A DNA stretch of 64,000 nucleotides from Drosophila persimilis (lineage: Eukaryota; Arthropoda; Insecta; Diptera; Drosophilidae): positions 682,001-746,000 of the forward strand of contig NW_020825317.1 of NCBI RefSeq assembly GCF_003286085.1, given 5' to 3'. The translations under genes were made by a program, and so were the position numbers. Within the stretch, counting starts at the first letter, position 1. Each line of letters opens with the position of its first letter. Positions 21,681-33,606 of the stretch are shown here, piece by piece. Under the pieces are notes generated by a model. That model saw nothing but the letters and a program-made list of their open reading frames with translations, searched no databases and had not been told where the DNA came from.

Positions 21681-22736
21681 ATGGAATTCGCTGTGGTCTG
21701 CGCCAAAAAAACCTGCAAGAAGCAGATCACTCACGATCAGCCGAATGACCCCTGCTGGCTCTGCGACAGCGTAGTCCACGCAAAATGCGCGGGATTTTCT
21801 GGCCTCGTGATTGATGCTATAGCCAAACGTAATGGCTTGCATTATAGTTGCGGGGCATGCCGTGCGGTGGAGAAGGAAATGGTATCTTTTATGAGGCAGA
21901 CGCGGAGTGGCTTTAAGGAGCTGACCGTTGGTTTCAAAAACCAATACGATCGGCTCCTAGCCATGGAGGCTCAGTTTAGCGGTTTAAAACTGCTGAATGA
22001 GTCTCCGAGGCGCAAAAAGGTCACTCCGCGGGACCTGCAAGTGCCAACCGTCACTCATCCGTGCGCCGCCGAAAAACTGACTCCGACCACTTCAAGTGTG
22101 CAGCAGTTGATCTCGTTTGCCGCTCCAAATGCAACGACAGCTGCTGGCGATGCAGATTCGGTAGCCGAATTCATCGCCTCGGAGAATGTGCAGCCAAGTA
22201 CGTCTGCAGCGTCCGTGTCCGTGGTGTCCGCAAGTTCACTAGTTGTCCCGTCTATCCCGATCCCACCAGTAAATAGACGTTCCGGACCTCCGGATATTGC
22301 CACCACAGGTACTAGACCTGTGGTGACTAAACCACTGGTGGGAGTCCCACCAAAACGACAAGTTTTTGTTTCACGGCTGGCCCCTGACCTCACATCTAAT
22401 GATGTAACTGCTTTTATTCAAAGCAAAATAAAAGCCGTGGGTTTAAAGGTGGAGAAATTTAACTTCTCTTATGACAGGGAGATAGCGTCGTTTAAGATAA
22501 GCATCTCCCCAACTCAATTTGACACCATTTGCTCCGCAAAATTTTGGCCGGAGCATTTGGTGGTGAAGGAGTTTAAGGCAAAGAAGAAGAATAGGCCCCC
22601 ATATCGCTTCCAAATCTTTCCAGCGTGCCACCCTCAACCTCAATTTCCTTTTCCTCAACTTCCCGTCTTGCTCCAACCTTTCCAAAAAACGAACTTCTCT
22701 TTTAGTAACCTATCAGAATGTAAGAGGCTTGCGTAG
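21681..22736 (+). pseudogene. CR1-like ORF1 (PHD-finger nucleic-acid-binding protein), copy a, C-terminal frameshift
   Basis: An N-terminal C4HC3 PHD-like finger has Cys7, Cys12, Cys25, Cys28, His33, Cys36, Cys57 and Cys60. A basic, coiled middle follows, then a Ser/Pro/Val-rich linker and an RRM-like domain (about residues 227-300, starting QVFVSRLAPDLTSNDV). This is the ORF1 layout of insect CR1-type elements, whose product coats the RNA. A run of five C at 22596-22600, six in copy b, shifts the last part of the frame, so the tail runs on to 22736 and does not stop where copy b does. Confidence 0.8.
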
Positions 22737-24945
22737 TAAGCTCAGCATTCTTTTCCGGGATAGTGTTGCATTTGCTTCCCACGTTATTGTGTTTACTGAA
22801 ACCTGGTTAAAGCCGGACATTCTTAGTTCCGAGGTTTTGGCAGGTCGGTACACAACTTTTAGAAAGGACCGTTCGTCTCGACGTGCAGGAGGGGTTCTAA
22901 TTGCAGTGGACTCTTACTTCACGTCAGAACACTTCACAGTCCAAGTTCAACAGGAACTGGAATTCCTGTGTGTAAAACTGATTCTTCCCGCTTTCGCTAT
23001 ATTCATTACTTGCTCGTATATCCCACCTTCTTCGGATATTTCAATTTATGATCAGCACTTGTCCGCTTTAAACCGCTGTTGCTTCCTCGCTATCTGATAA
23101 AGATCGTATGATAGTTCTTGGTGACTTCAACCAGGAACTGTTTGGTCTTCGGTAAACGAGTCTAGTATCCTAGTGCCCATGTCACGACATGACTTTGTTG
23201 ACGGCTTGCTTGACCTGTCCCTGTCTCAAGTCAATCATGTGAAAAATTCCTTGGGTCGATTGCTTGATCTGTGCTTTGTTTCGGATCCGACCATAGTGTT
23301 GTTAACCCGAGCCCTTCCGCTCACTATACCTGAAGACGCCTACCACCCTACTTTCGAGGTGTCGCTAGATATAGGACCAACTGTATTGTATCGGTCGAGT
23401 AGACTACCTGAACGTGTCCGCTTCTTTCGTAAAGCCGAGTTTGCGAAGCTTAATAACCCAATTAGGGATTTTGATTGGTCCGCTTTGTACTTGTGCACTG
23501 ATGTGACAAAAGGCACAAACATTTTTTACAATGCTCTTGGCACATTTTTTGATTCTTGTGTCCCGCTTTCTTGTCCGATTAGATCTGGAAAGCCCCCTTG
23601 GTTTACCAAAGAGTTATCCAGTCTAAAAAACTTAAAATCAAGACTTTATAAAAAATTTCAAGAAGTGGGCTCTCATACTTCTCACTCTCGTTATGTAATA
23701 GCTCGGTCAAACTTTTCAGTTCTTAATGCTCAATGCTATAAGAACTGCCTATCTCGTTGCAGGATACGTTTTTCTGAGGACCCTAAACAGTTTTACTGCT
23801 TCGTAAACAGTAAGCGTAGAACGTCCGCACACCCATCCTCGCTATCATTTTGTAATACGTCGGCAAATAATGATCAGGCAATTGCCGATCTTTTTGCCCA
23901 GTTTTTCCAAACCACCTATTCTGAGGAACGCTACTCTGGTCAACCGTACCCATACGGATTACCGAGGTCGAACGGCATTTTCAGTCCCTTGTTAAATGAA
24001 TATTCCCTACTTCATGATATTCGACTAGTTAAGCCGGTGTTTTCACCGGGTCCAGACGGGGTTCCTCTCCATAAAAAAGGTAGCAAGTCTGATGCAAAAA
24101 ATTATAGAGGTATGGCAAAGTTATCCGCTATTCCCAAATTGTTTGAGAAGGTTTTAACTCCACACTTGCAACATCTCTGCAAGTCACTTATATCTCCAAC
24201 TCAGCATGGATTTATAAGGCGGCGATCAACCACCACGAACTTGTTAGAGTTTACCTCTTTCATTATTAAAGGCTTTCAAGGTAACTTACAGACGGATGTT
24301 ATTTACACCGACTTTAGTAAAGCATTCGACTCTGTAAACCATTCCCTTTTAGCACATAAACTTGACCTTTTAGGGTTTCCGCCCAACATCCTGAGATGGA
24401 TTTCTAGCTATCTTTGTTCTAGGTCTCAAAGAGTCCTCTTCAAAAACTCCCTCTCTTTACCAGTAAAGGTTTCTTCGGGAGTACCACAGGGCAGCCATCT
24501 AGGCCCCTTACTCTTCACACTCTTTATTAATGACTTGCCTTCAGTATTAACATACTCTCGAGTACTTATGTATGCGGATGATGTTAAACTCTGTGTCCAG
24601 TACAAGGACATTTCATTTCATTCTCGCTTGCTATCCGATCTCAATAGCTTTCAGTCATGGTGTTGTGCAAACTTGTTACACCTTAATGCCTCGAAATGCA
24701 AAGTTATGACATTTCATCGTTCTAGCCCTTTGTTGGCTCCATACACCCTATTTGGGGGTTCTCTTGAGAGAATTACCCTGGTGGATGATCTGGGTGTTAT
24801 GTTAGACCCCAAGTTAAAGTTTTCCGAACACATTTCTACCATGGTAAATAAGGCCATGGGCGTGCTTGGGTTTATAAAGAGGTGGTCAAAGGAATTTGAC
24901 GACCCCTATATAACAAAGACTCTCTATACCTCGCTTGTTCGTCCG
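22702..24945 (+). pseudogene. CR1-like ORF2 (endonuclease plus reverse transcriptase), copy a, multiply broken
   Basis: An APE-type endonuclease starts around YQNVRGLRSKL and continues VIVFTETWLKPD. An extra A near 23070 stops that frame at 23095-23097. A second break before SVNESSILVPMSRHD (about 23150) is shared with copy c. The reverse transcriptase carries FSKAFDSVNH, SGVPQGSHLGPLLF and the catalytic YADD at 24571-24582. A 117-bp in-frame deletion at about 24064, between TTCC repeats, removes the region after SPGPDGV. The C-terminal part is missing, so this copy cannot make a working product. Confidence 0.8.
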
Positions 24946-24968
24946 TTACATGCAGTGTGTGCTGTTAC

Positions 24969-25008
24969 ATGCACATTTGTGCTGTTACATGCACATTTGT
25001 GCTGTTAC
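24969..25008 (+). repeat. 20-bp minisatellite, 2 perfect units
   Basis: Two exact forward units. Bases 24946-24968 are the degenerate leading unit fused to CR1. Confidence 0.95.
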
Positions 25009-26035
25009 AAGCACAAGAAGGAAGCGTTTCCGGCCCCATAAAGTATATATATTCTTGATTAGCATGAATAACCGAGTCAATATAGCGACGTCTGTCTATC
25101 CATCTGTTTGACGCCTAGTTCTTAAAGACTATAAGAGCAAGAGCAACCATATTTTTTATCCGGACTCCTGTAATGTCACACTGTCACAAGAGTATTTCAA
25201 AATTTCTCTCCGCCTCCACAAAGGACGAAAATGTGTGGCATCCAAAACTTTAAAGATACGAGAAAACTATGAAGTAGATTCGGAGGCTAAATCCAAATCA
25301 GCAGCCCGTTTTTTTAAATTGGTTCTAGTTTTCGAAATAGGGTCCAACAGTAGTCGCTCATCATGCCTTCGTCCCAAATCCTTGGTATCGCCTTTCGATT
25401 TTCGCTATATCTTGATGTAGCCGCTCTCCTTACTCGTCGCTCGTACTGCCAAAGTTTTGTGGGAAAGATGTGAATGCAGAAAATGTATCTTGAGAGACAT
25501 TCGAGCTCCAATCTTGTGGTAACTCTTCAAAAAATTGTCGATTACTTGTTTGTAATCCGGTGATTTGTAGTTACCGATTTTCCCACGTTTTCGGAGCATA
25601 TAACAGCCTCTGTACAACGTTTACAAGTTTAGCACAATTACAGTACAAAAACAAATTCCGAACGATGTTCGATGCAACGTAGTCAGTTGACAGCTGTTAT
25701 AAGAGCGCAGTACCGCCACCATCCGCGAACTCGATAACTAAAACCATTCTTGACAAACGGTTTGAAGATCTGAGTTTAGGGCACCAAATAACGGTAAAAA
25801 TCGTTATCATCTGCTCGGGTCAAAAAATTGACCCTAATTTGTGAACTTGTGTTATTATAGCCAGAATGAACAAATCAATTTGCAGTGGCTAGTTCAATAG
25901 TTCAGTGTAAAGTTTAACACAACCAGATGTAAGATGCTAAAATTAGAGGAAAAAAGAAGCACTAGCTCAAAAAAAAAACATTAATAAAATAACAGTTTTT
26001 TTCAATTTAAAAAAAACCATACAACAGAAAAATAT
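25009..26035 (+). repeat. Composite divergent DINE-1 / decayed coding fragment / spacer before RING copy 2
   Basis: Sister of 15916-16913, without the 27-bp deletion. Confidence 0.65.
25314..25617 (-). pseudogene. Decayed SDYCWTL-family fragment
   Basis: Same frame breaks as 5186-5489. Confidence 0.5.
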
Positions 26036-26743
26036 GAGGGGGAACGCTGTGAGTTGCAGCTGCGACCGCAACACTACATTTATATCCGATACATAGTCAG
26101 TATGGCTACATTAAACGATAGCGACAGAAAATCAGTCAGAACGTGTCGACGGCCGCTGTGTAGCCACTGAAAATTGATTTGTTACTTTTGGCTATAATAA
26201 TAATCCGATCTGAATAGTCTCTGAGATTTGTGGATGCCCCAGATTTTCGTCCTTTGAGGGAGCGGAAGGGGGTGTGGCGGAATTTTTAAAACTAACTCGT
26301 CATGGTCCGATATCACAGGAGTGTGGATCAAAAATTTGGTTGCTCTAGCTTTTATAGTCTCTGAGATCGAGGCGCTAATGTTTTACGCTAAGCCAAGCCT
26401 ATGATACGTGTGTGTTAGAGAGAGACAGGGCGAGAAAAAATGAAATTGTTTTCTTCATTCTGGCTATAATAAGGATACGATCCAATTCAGGTTCTGCAGT
26501 CTAGAAGATATGGTCATTCTGTACGATTGCGTTTTTGGCTTTTTCGTATTTTTAAAATTGTGGATGCCACAGATTTTCGTCGTTTGTGGACAGATAGCCA
26601 TGGCTCAATCGACTCGGCTATTGATGCTGATCAAGAATATATATACTTTATGGGGTCGGAAACGATTCCTTCTGGACGTTACACACATCCACTTTTACCA
26701 CAAATCTAATATACCCCAATACTCATTTTGAGTATCGGGTATA
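26036..26743 (-). mobile_element. Divergent DINE-1, reverse orientation, facing RING gene copy 2
   Basis: Sister of 16914-17621 at an exact offset of 9,122 bp, with the same left terminus GAGTATCGGGTATA. Confidence 0.75.
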
Positions 26744-26950
26744 AAATGTTAGCGCCAAATCTATCAGAAAACGTTGGTTTGCTTAGAAGTGTAAATAAAA
26801 TGTTAAATTTTGTTGCCTAGTATAATTTATAAAAATAATGTCACCGAAGAATGTTCTTTAAACTTAATTTACATTTTAATTTTGTGATTTTTTAAATATA
26901 ATTTATAATGATTATGGTCCCTGCTTATAAAGTGAAAGCCTGGATCAACC

Positions 26951-27947
26951 ATGGAAATGCCGCAACTGGCTGCAATACTGGAGCAGCCCAACTCAACATA
27001 TAGTGGAAGCAGCAACGTCAACAGTACTGACACAGTCACAGAGCATCTGAACAATGAAAAACATAATGAACATATTACAACTCAATTGCGACAGTTTGGA
27101 AGGCCCACGTTGGTAGTTTCGGAGGAAGAAGGGGCTGCTTCCAGTACATCGTACTCATTTTCGGGGAGTTCTCTTGCTGGTGGAAACATTGCTGATTTGA
27201 ATAAATCTGACGATTCTGGGACTGCACAGTCAGTACCGACTGACTCTGAGCCAGGCTTAAGTGCTGATAAAAAGGACACAACTGGCAACAGTTCTAACGA
27301 TAAGGAACATAGTGATGAATCACTTTATGAGTGTAACATATGCTTGGACACAGCAAAAGATGCCGTGGTTAGCATGTGCGGACATTTGTTCTGCTGGCCC
27401 TGCTTACACCAGTGGCTATTGACGCGTCCCAGTCGTAAACTCTGCCCCGTATGCAAGGCTGCAGTTGACAAAGACAAAGTCATACCACTTTATGGTCGAA
27501 ATAGCACGCGGCAAGAGGATCCTCGGTGAATACAACTTAAGAAATAAACAAACAAAAATTTAAAATTTAACAATGATATTTGCTTCTTTATTTCTACAGC
27601 AATAAAGTTCCCCCACGACCCGCTGGCCACCGCACCGAGCCAGAACCGGTGCCTGGTTTCCCTGGCTTTGGATTTGGTGATGGGTTTCATATGTCGTTTG
27701 GCATTGGCGCTTTTCCTTTTGGTTTTATTACATCTTCACTTAATTTTGGTGAACCGCGTCCGCCTGGTGAGTTCGTTTGCTTTATTGTTCTTTTCCTATG
27801 TCGTATGGCCAGTCTCTTTATTTGCCTACTTCTCTCTAACTTTTAGCTGCCAATCGCGGCACCACGCAATACGAAGACGAACAGACACTTTCCAAGCTGT
27901 TTCTTTATTTGGCTTTTCTGTGCATCGGATGGTTACTCTTTGCATAA
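26951..27947 (+). CDS. RNF185: RNF185/RNF5-like RING E3 ubiquitin ligase, copy 2 (three exons, intact)
   Basis: Exons 26951-27525, 27600-27766 and 27847-27947 give the same 280-residue product as copy 1 except Asp for Glu in the KKDT segment. Intron 1 is 74 bp because of a 7-bp repeat (TAAAATT) near 27560; intron 2 is 80 bp. All eight RING ligands, both hydrophobic segments and all four splice sites are intact. The copy lies between an inverted DINE-1 upstream and a forward DINE-1 downstream. With introns kept, it arose by genomic duplication. Whether it is transcribed cannot be told from sequence. Confidence 0.9.
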
Positions 27948-28630
27948 AAATCACACAGCCGTATATGAAAATGAGAACAACACCATTGACATTAAACCGT
28001 TAAGGAAAATCGCAAAACATCAAAAAGCAGTTCCAGCAGCGGAATTTCAGCAATTACGAAACTATCACACACCAGTGCATTGAAATCCGAGTTTACTGGT
28101 TATAATGCGATCAATTCACAAAAAATATTCAGCGTCCTGAATGAAAAAACCACAAAAAGGGTTTAGTTGTGGGTGTGGCCCCACAATATTATTAATAAAA
28201 AACCAATTATTTCTGTATGCTCTGGATCGCCTTTATATATTGATAATTATAAATTAGTTGTAAATTATAAACGGAAATACATACATAACCAAATGACGAA
28301 ATTTCTCAACTGACGTTAGTTCAATAGTTTCATTTCAATATGTTCTTTTATCTCCAGAACTAAGTAACAAATTATACTTTTGATCATCATTCTTAATTTA
28401 CAAATAGAATTTTCTTTAATACTACTAACAAGGAAATTGAATTGAAGTTATTCCAATTCCATCACGTGCACTAAGCTCTACCAAGACAAAGTTTGTTACG
28501 CTCGGATCCCAGGAAGAACCGACCGCAGGGCTCTGCTGCATAACGAGCGACATTTATACGAGGGCTGCTTTTTATATTTCGGGAATAGCAAATATGAACC
28601 AAAGCTTTTAAATGAAAATGATTTTATTTT
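27948..28630 (+). other. 3' flank of RING gene copy 2
   Basis: Equivalent of 18819-19501. AATAAA at 28194-28199 is a candidate poly(A) signal absent from copy 1. No other gene seen. Confidence 0.45.
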
Positions 28631-29275
28631 TATACCCGATACTCAAAATGAGTATTGGGGTATATTAGATTTGTGGTAAAAGTGGATGTGTGTAACGTCC
28701 AGAAGGAATCGTTTTCGACCGCATAAAGTATATATATTCTTGATCAGCATCAATAGCCGAGTCGATTGAGCCCTGTCTGTCTGTCCGTCTGTCCGTCCGT
28801 CCGTCCGTCCGTCTGTCCGTCCCCTTCAGCGCCTAGTGCTCAAAGACTATAAGAGCTAGAGCAACGATGTTTTGGATCCAGACTTCTGTGATATGTCACT
28901 GCTACAAAAATATTTCAAAACTTCGCCCCATCCCTTTCCGACCCCACAAAGGACGAAAATCTGTTGCATCCACAATATTGCAGATTCGAGAAAACTAAAA
29001 ACGCACAATCATAGAGAATGATCGTATCTATCCGGTTGCTGAATCTGGATCAGATCAGATCAGATCATTTTTATAGCCAAAAGGAACAAATCAATTTGCA
29101 GTGGCTACGCAGCGCCCGACGTCACGCTCAGACTGATTTTCTGTCTCTCTCGCACGCACTCTTTGTCGTGTCGTTTAATATTAGCGGCGTCTGCCGGAGG
29201 AGAGCCATACTGACTTAGTATCGGGTATAAATGTAGAGTTGCGGTGTCCGCAGCAACTCACAACGTTCCCCCTCG
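28631..29275 (+). mobile_element. DINE-1 element downstream of RING gene copy 2 (short form)
   Basis: Complete ends, GTCY microsatellite about 28776-28820. About 645 bp, lacking the duplicated internal segment of the 19502 element. Leads into block B. Confidence 0.85.
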
Positions 29276-30002
29276 TTTTTTTTGTGTATATGTATATACA
29301 TATGTACATACAAGCAAATTTACTGGTCAGAGCAATTGTAGATATCAAACATTTAGGGGAATTCCTATTTTGTGGAAATTTAAGGGGATTCAATTTTTGC
29401 AATAGAAATGTGTTGAAATGTGTTTGGGAACTATCAATGCAATCAGACGAGTTTGGTAAAGACATTTTTTATACGCAAACTTAATTTTCCAATGTTTCCT
29501 AATTTTAATAGGTTTTAGAGATAAGGAACCAATAACCAATTTTTGTATACGATCAATATCTTTTTTACATGGTTTTATCAGGAACCAATCTACCGTGTAA
29601 AAACAGAATTAGATGTACTTTATGTTTTCAGCCTTACGTTTAGATTTCGGTTTAGGGGCTCCCGGTTTTACAAATTTTTGGTATCGATATGTTTCAATTT
29701 CTCATCGGATCTGGCAAACAAAAACAGCTGACCTGGTTGCTTTGAACGTATACAGCGTGATAAAAATGCTTTTATTTTTTCAATTTTTTGTTTTGAAGTA
29801 AAAAGACGGCAAAAAGTGCGCAAGATAAGAAGATCAAGATATCTTAGATGCATGTCTTACAAACTGTAAGTAACAGCATGCATATTGAAAGTTAAATCAA
29901 AAAATGAATTTGTTGTACCTACATTTTGAATTGAATGTGGCGGGAAACCGCTCTTAGCTTACCCAGGTTTCTGGTACTTTCGTGTTACAAGCATAGTCTG
30001 TG
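29276..30002 (+). repeat. Block B
   Basis: Same as 15124-15849, with a small change near 29823. It forms the left arm of an inverted repeat whose right arm is at about 31340-31566. Confidence 0.6.
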
Positions 30003-30028
30003 ATGTTACATGCAGTGTGTGCTGTTAC

Positions 30029-30068
30029 ATGCACATTTGTGCTGTTACATGCACATTTGTGCTGTTAC
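30029..30068 (+). repeat. 20-bp minisatellite, 2 perfect units
   Basis: Two exact forward units. Confidence 0.95.
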
Positions 30069-30559
30069 AAGCACAAGAAGGAAGCGTTTCCGGCCCCATA
30101 AAGTATATATATTCTTGATTAGCATGAATAACCGAGTCAATATAGCGACGTCTGTCTATCCATCTGTTTGACGCCTAGTTCTTAAAGACTATAAGAGCAA
30201 GAGCAACCACATTTTTTATCCGGACTCCTGTAATGTCACACTGTCACAAGTGTATTTCAAAATTTCTCTCCGCCTCCACAAAGGACGAAAATCTGTGGCA
30301 TCCACAATATTGACGATACGAAGATACGCACAATCATACAGAATGACCGTATCTATGAGATTGCTGAATATGGATCAGATCGGATTATTATTATAGCCAA
30401 AAGTAACAAATCAATTTTCAGTGGCTACGCAGCGTCCGTCGACACGTTCTGACTGATTTTCTGTCTCTCTCGTTTAATGTAGCCATACTGACTATGTATC
30501 GGGTATAAATGTAGTGTTGCGGTCGCAGCTGCAACTCACAGCGTTCCCGCTCATATTTT
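30069..30559 (+). mobile_element. Divergent DINE-1, forward, uninterrupted
   Basis: A diverged DINE-1 subfamily member without the coding-fragment insert. It has the core, a degraded microsatellite region, then a hairpin and a right end CAGCGTTCCCGCTC (about 30539-30552). It shows what the composite blocks looked like before rearrangement. Its counterpart continues after the BEL element at 52125-52565. Confidence 0.7.
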
Positions 30560-30973
30560 TCTGTTGTATGGTTTTTTTTAAATTAAAAAAAAAAATGGTA
30601 TTTTATTAATGTTTTTTTTCGGAGCTAGTGCTTCTTTTTTTCCTCTAACTTTAGCATCTTACATCTGGTTGTGTTAAACTTTACACTGAACTATTGAACT
30701 AGCCACTGCAAATTGATTTGTTCATTCTGGCTATAATAACACAAGTTCACAAATTAGGGTCAATTTTTTGACCCGAGCAGATGATAACGATTTTTACCGT
30801 TATTTGGTGCCCTAAACTCAGATCTTCAAACCGTTTGTCAAGAATGGTTTTAGTTATCGAGTTCGCGGATGGTGGCGGTACTGCGCTCTTATAACAGCTG
30901 TCAACTGACTACGTTGCATCGAACATCGTTCGGAATTTGTTTTTGTACTGTAATTGTGCTAAACTTGTAAACG

Positions 30974-31202
30974 TTGTACAGAGGCTGTTATATGCTCCGA
31001 AAACGTGGGAAAATCGGTAACTACAAATCACCGGATTACAAACAAGTAATCGACAATTTTTTGAAGAGTTACCACAAGATTGGAGCTCAAATGTCTCTCA
31101 AGATACATTTTCTGCATTCACATCTTTCCCACAAAACTTTGGCAGTACGAGCGACGAGTAAGGAGAGCGGCTACATCAAGATATAGCGAAAATCGAAAGG
31201 CG
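30974..31202 (+). pseudogene. Decayed SDYCWTL-family fragment, 3' part deleted
   Basis: Same state as 20955-21183. Confidence 0.45.
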
Positions 31203-31289
31203 ACAGACGTCGCTATATTGACTCGGTTATTCATGCTAATCAAGAATATATATACTTTATGGGGCCGGAAACGCTTCCTTCTTGTGCTT

Positions 31290-31309
31290 GTAACAGCACA
31301 AATGTGCAT
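31290..31309 (-). repeat. 20-bp minisatellite, inverted, 1 unit
   Basis: A single reverse-complement unit, flanked by degenerate units. Confidence 0.85.
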
Positions 31310-31682
31310 GTAACAGCACACACTGCATGTAACATCACAGACTATGCTTGTAACACGAAAGTACCAGAAACCTGGGTAAGCTAAGAGCGGTTTCCCGCCA
31401 CATTCAATTCAAAATGTAGGTACAACAAATTCATTTTTTGATTTAACTTTCAATATGCATGCTGTTACTTACAGTTTGTAAGACATGCATCTAAGATATC
31501 TTGATCTTCTTAACTTGCGCACTTTTTGCCGTCTTTTTACTTCAAAACAAAAAATTGAAAAAATAATTTTTTTCTTACCAATTCCGCTTTGAGCGTTGTC
31601 TGGCACATTGGTCTGATACCAATTTGTTTTGGAAATTTTAATTTTTCTTCGTAAATTTTCTTAAGAAAATATTTAAATAATA

Positions 31683-32577
31683 ACGAGGGGGAACGTTGTG
31701 AGTTGCTGCGGACACCGCAACTCTACGGTTATACCCGATACTAAGTCAGTATGGCTCTCCTCCGGCAGACGCCGCTAATATTTAACGACACGACAAAGAG
31801 TGCGTGCGAGAGAGACAGAAAATCAGTCTGAGCGTGACGTCGGGCGCTGCGTAGCCAATGCAAATTGATTTGTTCCTTTTGGCTATAAAAATGATCTGAT
31901 CTGATCCAGATTCACCAATCTGATAGATATGGTCATATGGCGAAATTTTGAAACAAACTCGTCTCGGTCCGATATATTAGGAGTGTGGATACCAAATTTG
32001 GTTGCTCTAGCTTTTATAGTCTCTGAGATCTAGGCGCTAATGTTTTACTCTAAGCAAAGCCGCCTATGCTACGTGTGTGTTAGAGAGAGACAGGGCGAGA
32101 AAAAATGAAATTGTTTTCTTGATGCTGGCTATAATAATAATACGATCCAATTCAGATTCTGCAGCATAAAAGATATGGTCATTCTCTACGATTCTGCGTT
32201 TTTGGTTTTCTCGTATCTTTAAAATTGTGGATGCCACAGATTTTCGCCCTTTGAGGGGGCGGAAGTGGGCGGGGCAAAGTTTTGAAATATTTTGGTAGCA
32301 GTGACATATCACAGAAGTCTGGATCCAAAACATCGTTGCTCTAGCTCTTATAGTCTTTGAGCATTAGGCGCTGAAGGGGACGGACAGACGGACAGACGGA
32401 CAGACGGACAGACGGACGGACGGACAGACAGACAGGGCTCAATCGACTCGGCTATTGATGCTGATCAAGAATATATATACTTTATAGGGTCGGAAACGAT
32501 TCCTTCTGGACGTTACACACATCCACTTTTACCACAAATCTAATATACCCCAATACTCATTTTGAGTATCGGGTATA
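31683..32577 (-). mobile_element. DINE-1 inserted in the CR1-like 5' leader
   Basis: Complete element in reverse, from ACGAGGGGGAACG to GAGTATCGGGTATA, with a GACR microsatellite at about 32377-32432. Copies a and c have the unoccupied site AATAATAAAAATGG, so insertion was between A residues with no extra target duplication. The element ends three bases before the ORF1 ATG. Confidence 0.9.
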
Positions 32578-32580
32578 AAA

Positions 32581-33606
32581 ATGGAATTCGCTGTGGTCTG
32601 CGCCAAAAAAACCTGCAAGAAGCAGATCACTCACGATCAGCCGAATGACCCCTGCTGGCTCTGCGACAGCGTAGTCCACGCAAAATGCGCGGGATTTTCT
32701 GGCCTCGTGATTGATGCTATAGCCAAACGTAATGGCTTGCATTATAGTTGCGGGGCATGCCGTGCGGTGGAGAAGGAAATGGTATCTTTTATGAGGCAGA
32801 CGCGGAGTGGCTTTAAGGAGCTGACCGTTGGTTTCAAAAACCAATACGATCGGCTCCTAGCCATGGAGGCTCAGTTTAGCGGTTTAAAACTGCTGAATGA
32901 GTCTCCGAGGCGCAAAAAGGTCACTCCGCGGGACCTGCAAGTGCCAACCGTCACTCATCCGTGCGCCGCCGAAAAACTGACTCCGACCACTCCAAGTGTG
33001 CAGCAGTTGATCTCGTTTGCCGCTCCAAATGCAACGACAGCTGCTGGCGATGCAGATTCGGTAGCCGAATTCATCGCCTCGGAGAATGTGCAGCCAAGTA
33101 CGTCTGCAGCGTCCGTGTCCGTGGTGTCCGCAAGTTCACTAGTTGTCCCGTCTATCCCGATCCCACCAGTAAATAGACGTTCCGGACCTCCGGATATTGC
33201 CACCACAGGTACTAGACCTTTGGTGACTAAACCACTGGTGGGAGTCCCACCAAAACGACAAGTTTTTGTTTCACGGCTGGCCCCTGACCTCACATCTAAT
33301 GATGTAACTGCTTTTATTCAAAGCAAAATAAAAGCCGTGGGTTTAAAGGTGGAGAAATTTAACTTCTCTTATGACAGGGAGATAGCGTCGTTTAAGATAA
33401 GCATCTCCCCAACTCAATTTGACACCATTTGCTCCACCAAATTTTGGCCGGAGCATTTGGTGGTGAAGGAGTTTAAGGCAAAGAAGAAGAATAGGCCCCC
33501 CATATCGCTTCCAAATCTTTCCAGCGTGCCACCCTCAACCTCAATTTCCTCTTCCTCAACTTCCCGTCTTGCTCCAACCTTTCCAAAAAACGAACTTCTC
33601 TTTTAG
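32581..33606 (+). CDS. CR1-like ORF1 (PHD-finger nucleic-acid-binding protein), copy b, full frame
   Basis: 341 residues, uninterrupted from ATG to TAG. It has the same C4HC3 finger (Cys7, Cys12, Cys25, Cys28, His33, Cys36, Cys57, Cys60) and RRM-like domain as copy a. Here the run is six C, and the frame ends with a Ser/Pro-rich tail, stopping just before the endonuclease frame starts. This is probably the ancestral frame. The ATG is retained, but everything upstream is now DINE-1 sequence. Confidence 0.82.
   Translation: MEFAVVCAKKTCKKQITHDQPNDPCWLCDSVVHAKCAGFSGLVIDAIAKRNGLHYSCGACRAVEKEMVSFMRQTRSGFKELTVGFKNQYDRLLAMEAQFSGLKLLNESPRRKKVTPRDLQVPTVTHPCAAEKLTPTTPSVQQLISFAAPNATTAAGDADSVAEFIASENVQPSTSAASVSVVSASSLVVPSIPIPPVNRRSGPPDIATTGTRPLVTKPLVGVPPKRQVFVSRLAPDLTSNDVTAFIQSKIKAVGLKVEKFNFSYDREIASFKISISPTQFDTICSTKFWPEHLVVKEFKAKKKNRPPISLPNLSSVPPSTSISSSSTSRLAPTFPKNELLF

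Larger units (their letters stand above)
21562..24945 (+). mobile_element. CR1-like non-LTR retrotransposon, copy a, 3' end replaced
   Basis: The 5' leader starts at about 21562, inserted in the poly-A/T region of inverted block B. ORF1 and ORF2 follow. The element is cut in the reverse transcriptase thumb region at 24945 (after SLVRP), where minisatellite sequence TTACATGCAGTG begins. Copy b has the identical cut at 37314, while copy c (53878-58112) continues. The CR1-clade call rests on the PHD-fingered ORF1 plus the reverse transcriptase signature (FSKAFDSVNH, SGVPQGSHLGPLLF, YADD). Confidence 0.85.
30560..31566 (-). repeat. Inverted composite block (spacer, coding fragment, minisatellite, end of block B)
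   Basis: Reverse complement of the forward composite and sister of 20620-21561, with the same internal deletion (about 31202). It includes A/T runs at 30565-30635. With 29785-30180 it forms a foldback of about 360-bp arms. Confidence 0.7.

Noticed and set aside
22055-22393. 112-codon minus-strand frame in each CR1 ORF1
   Set aside because: Antisense to a conserved ORF1 and present only because ORF1 is present.
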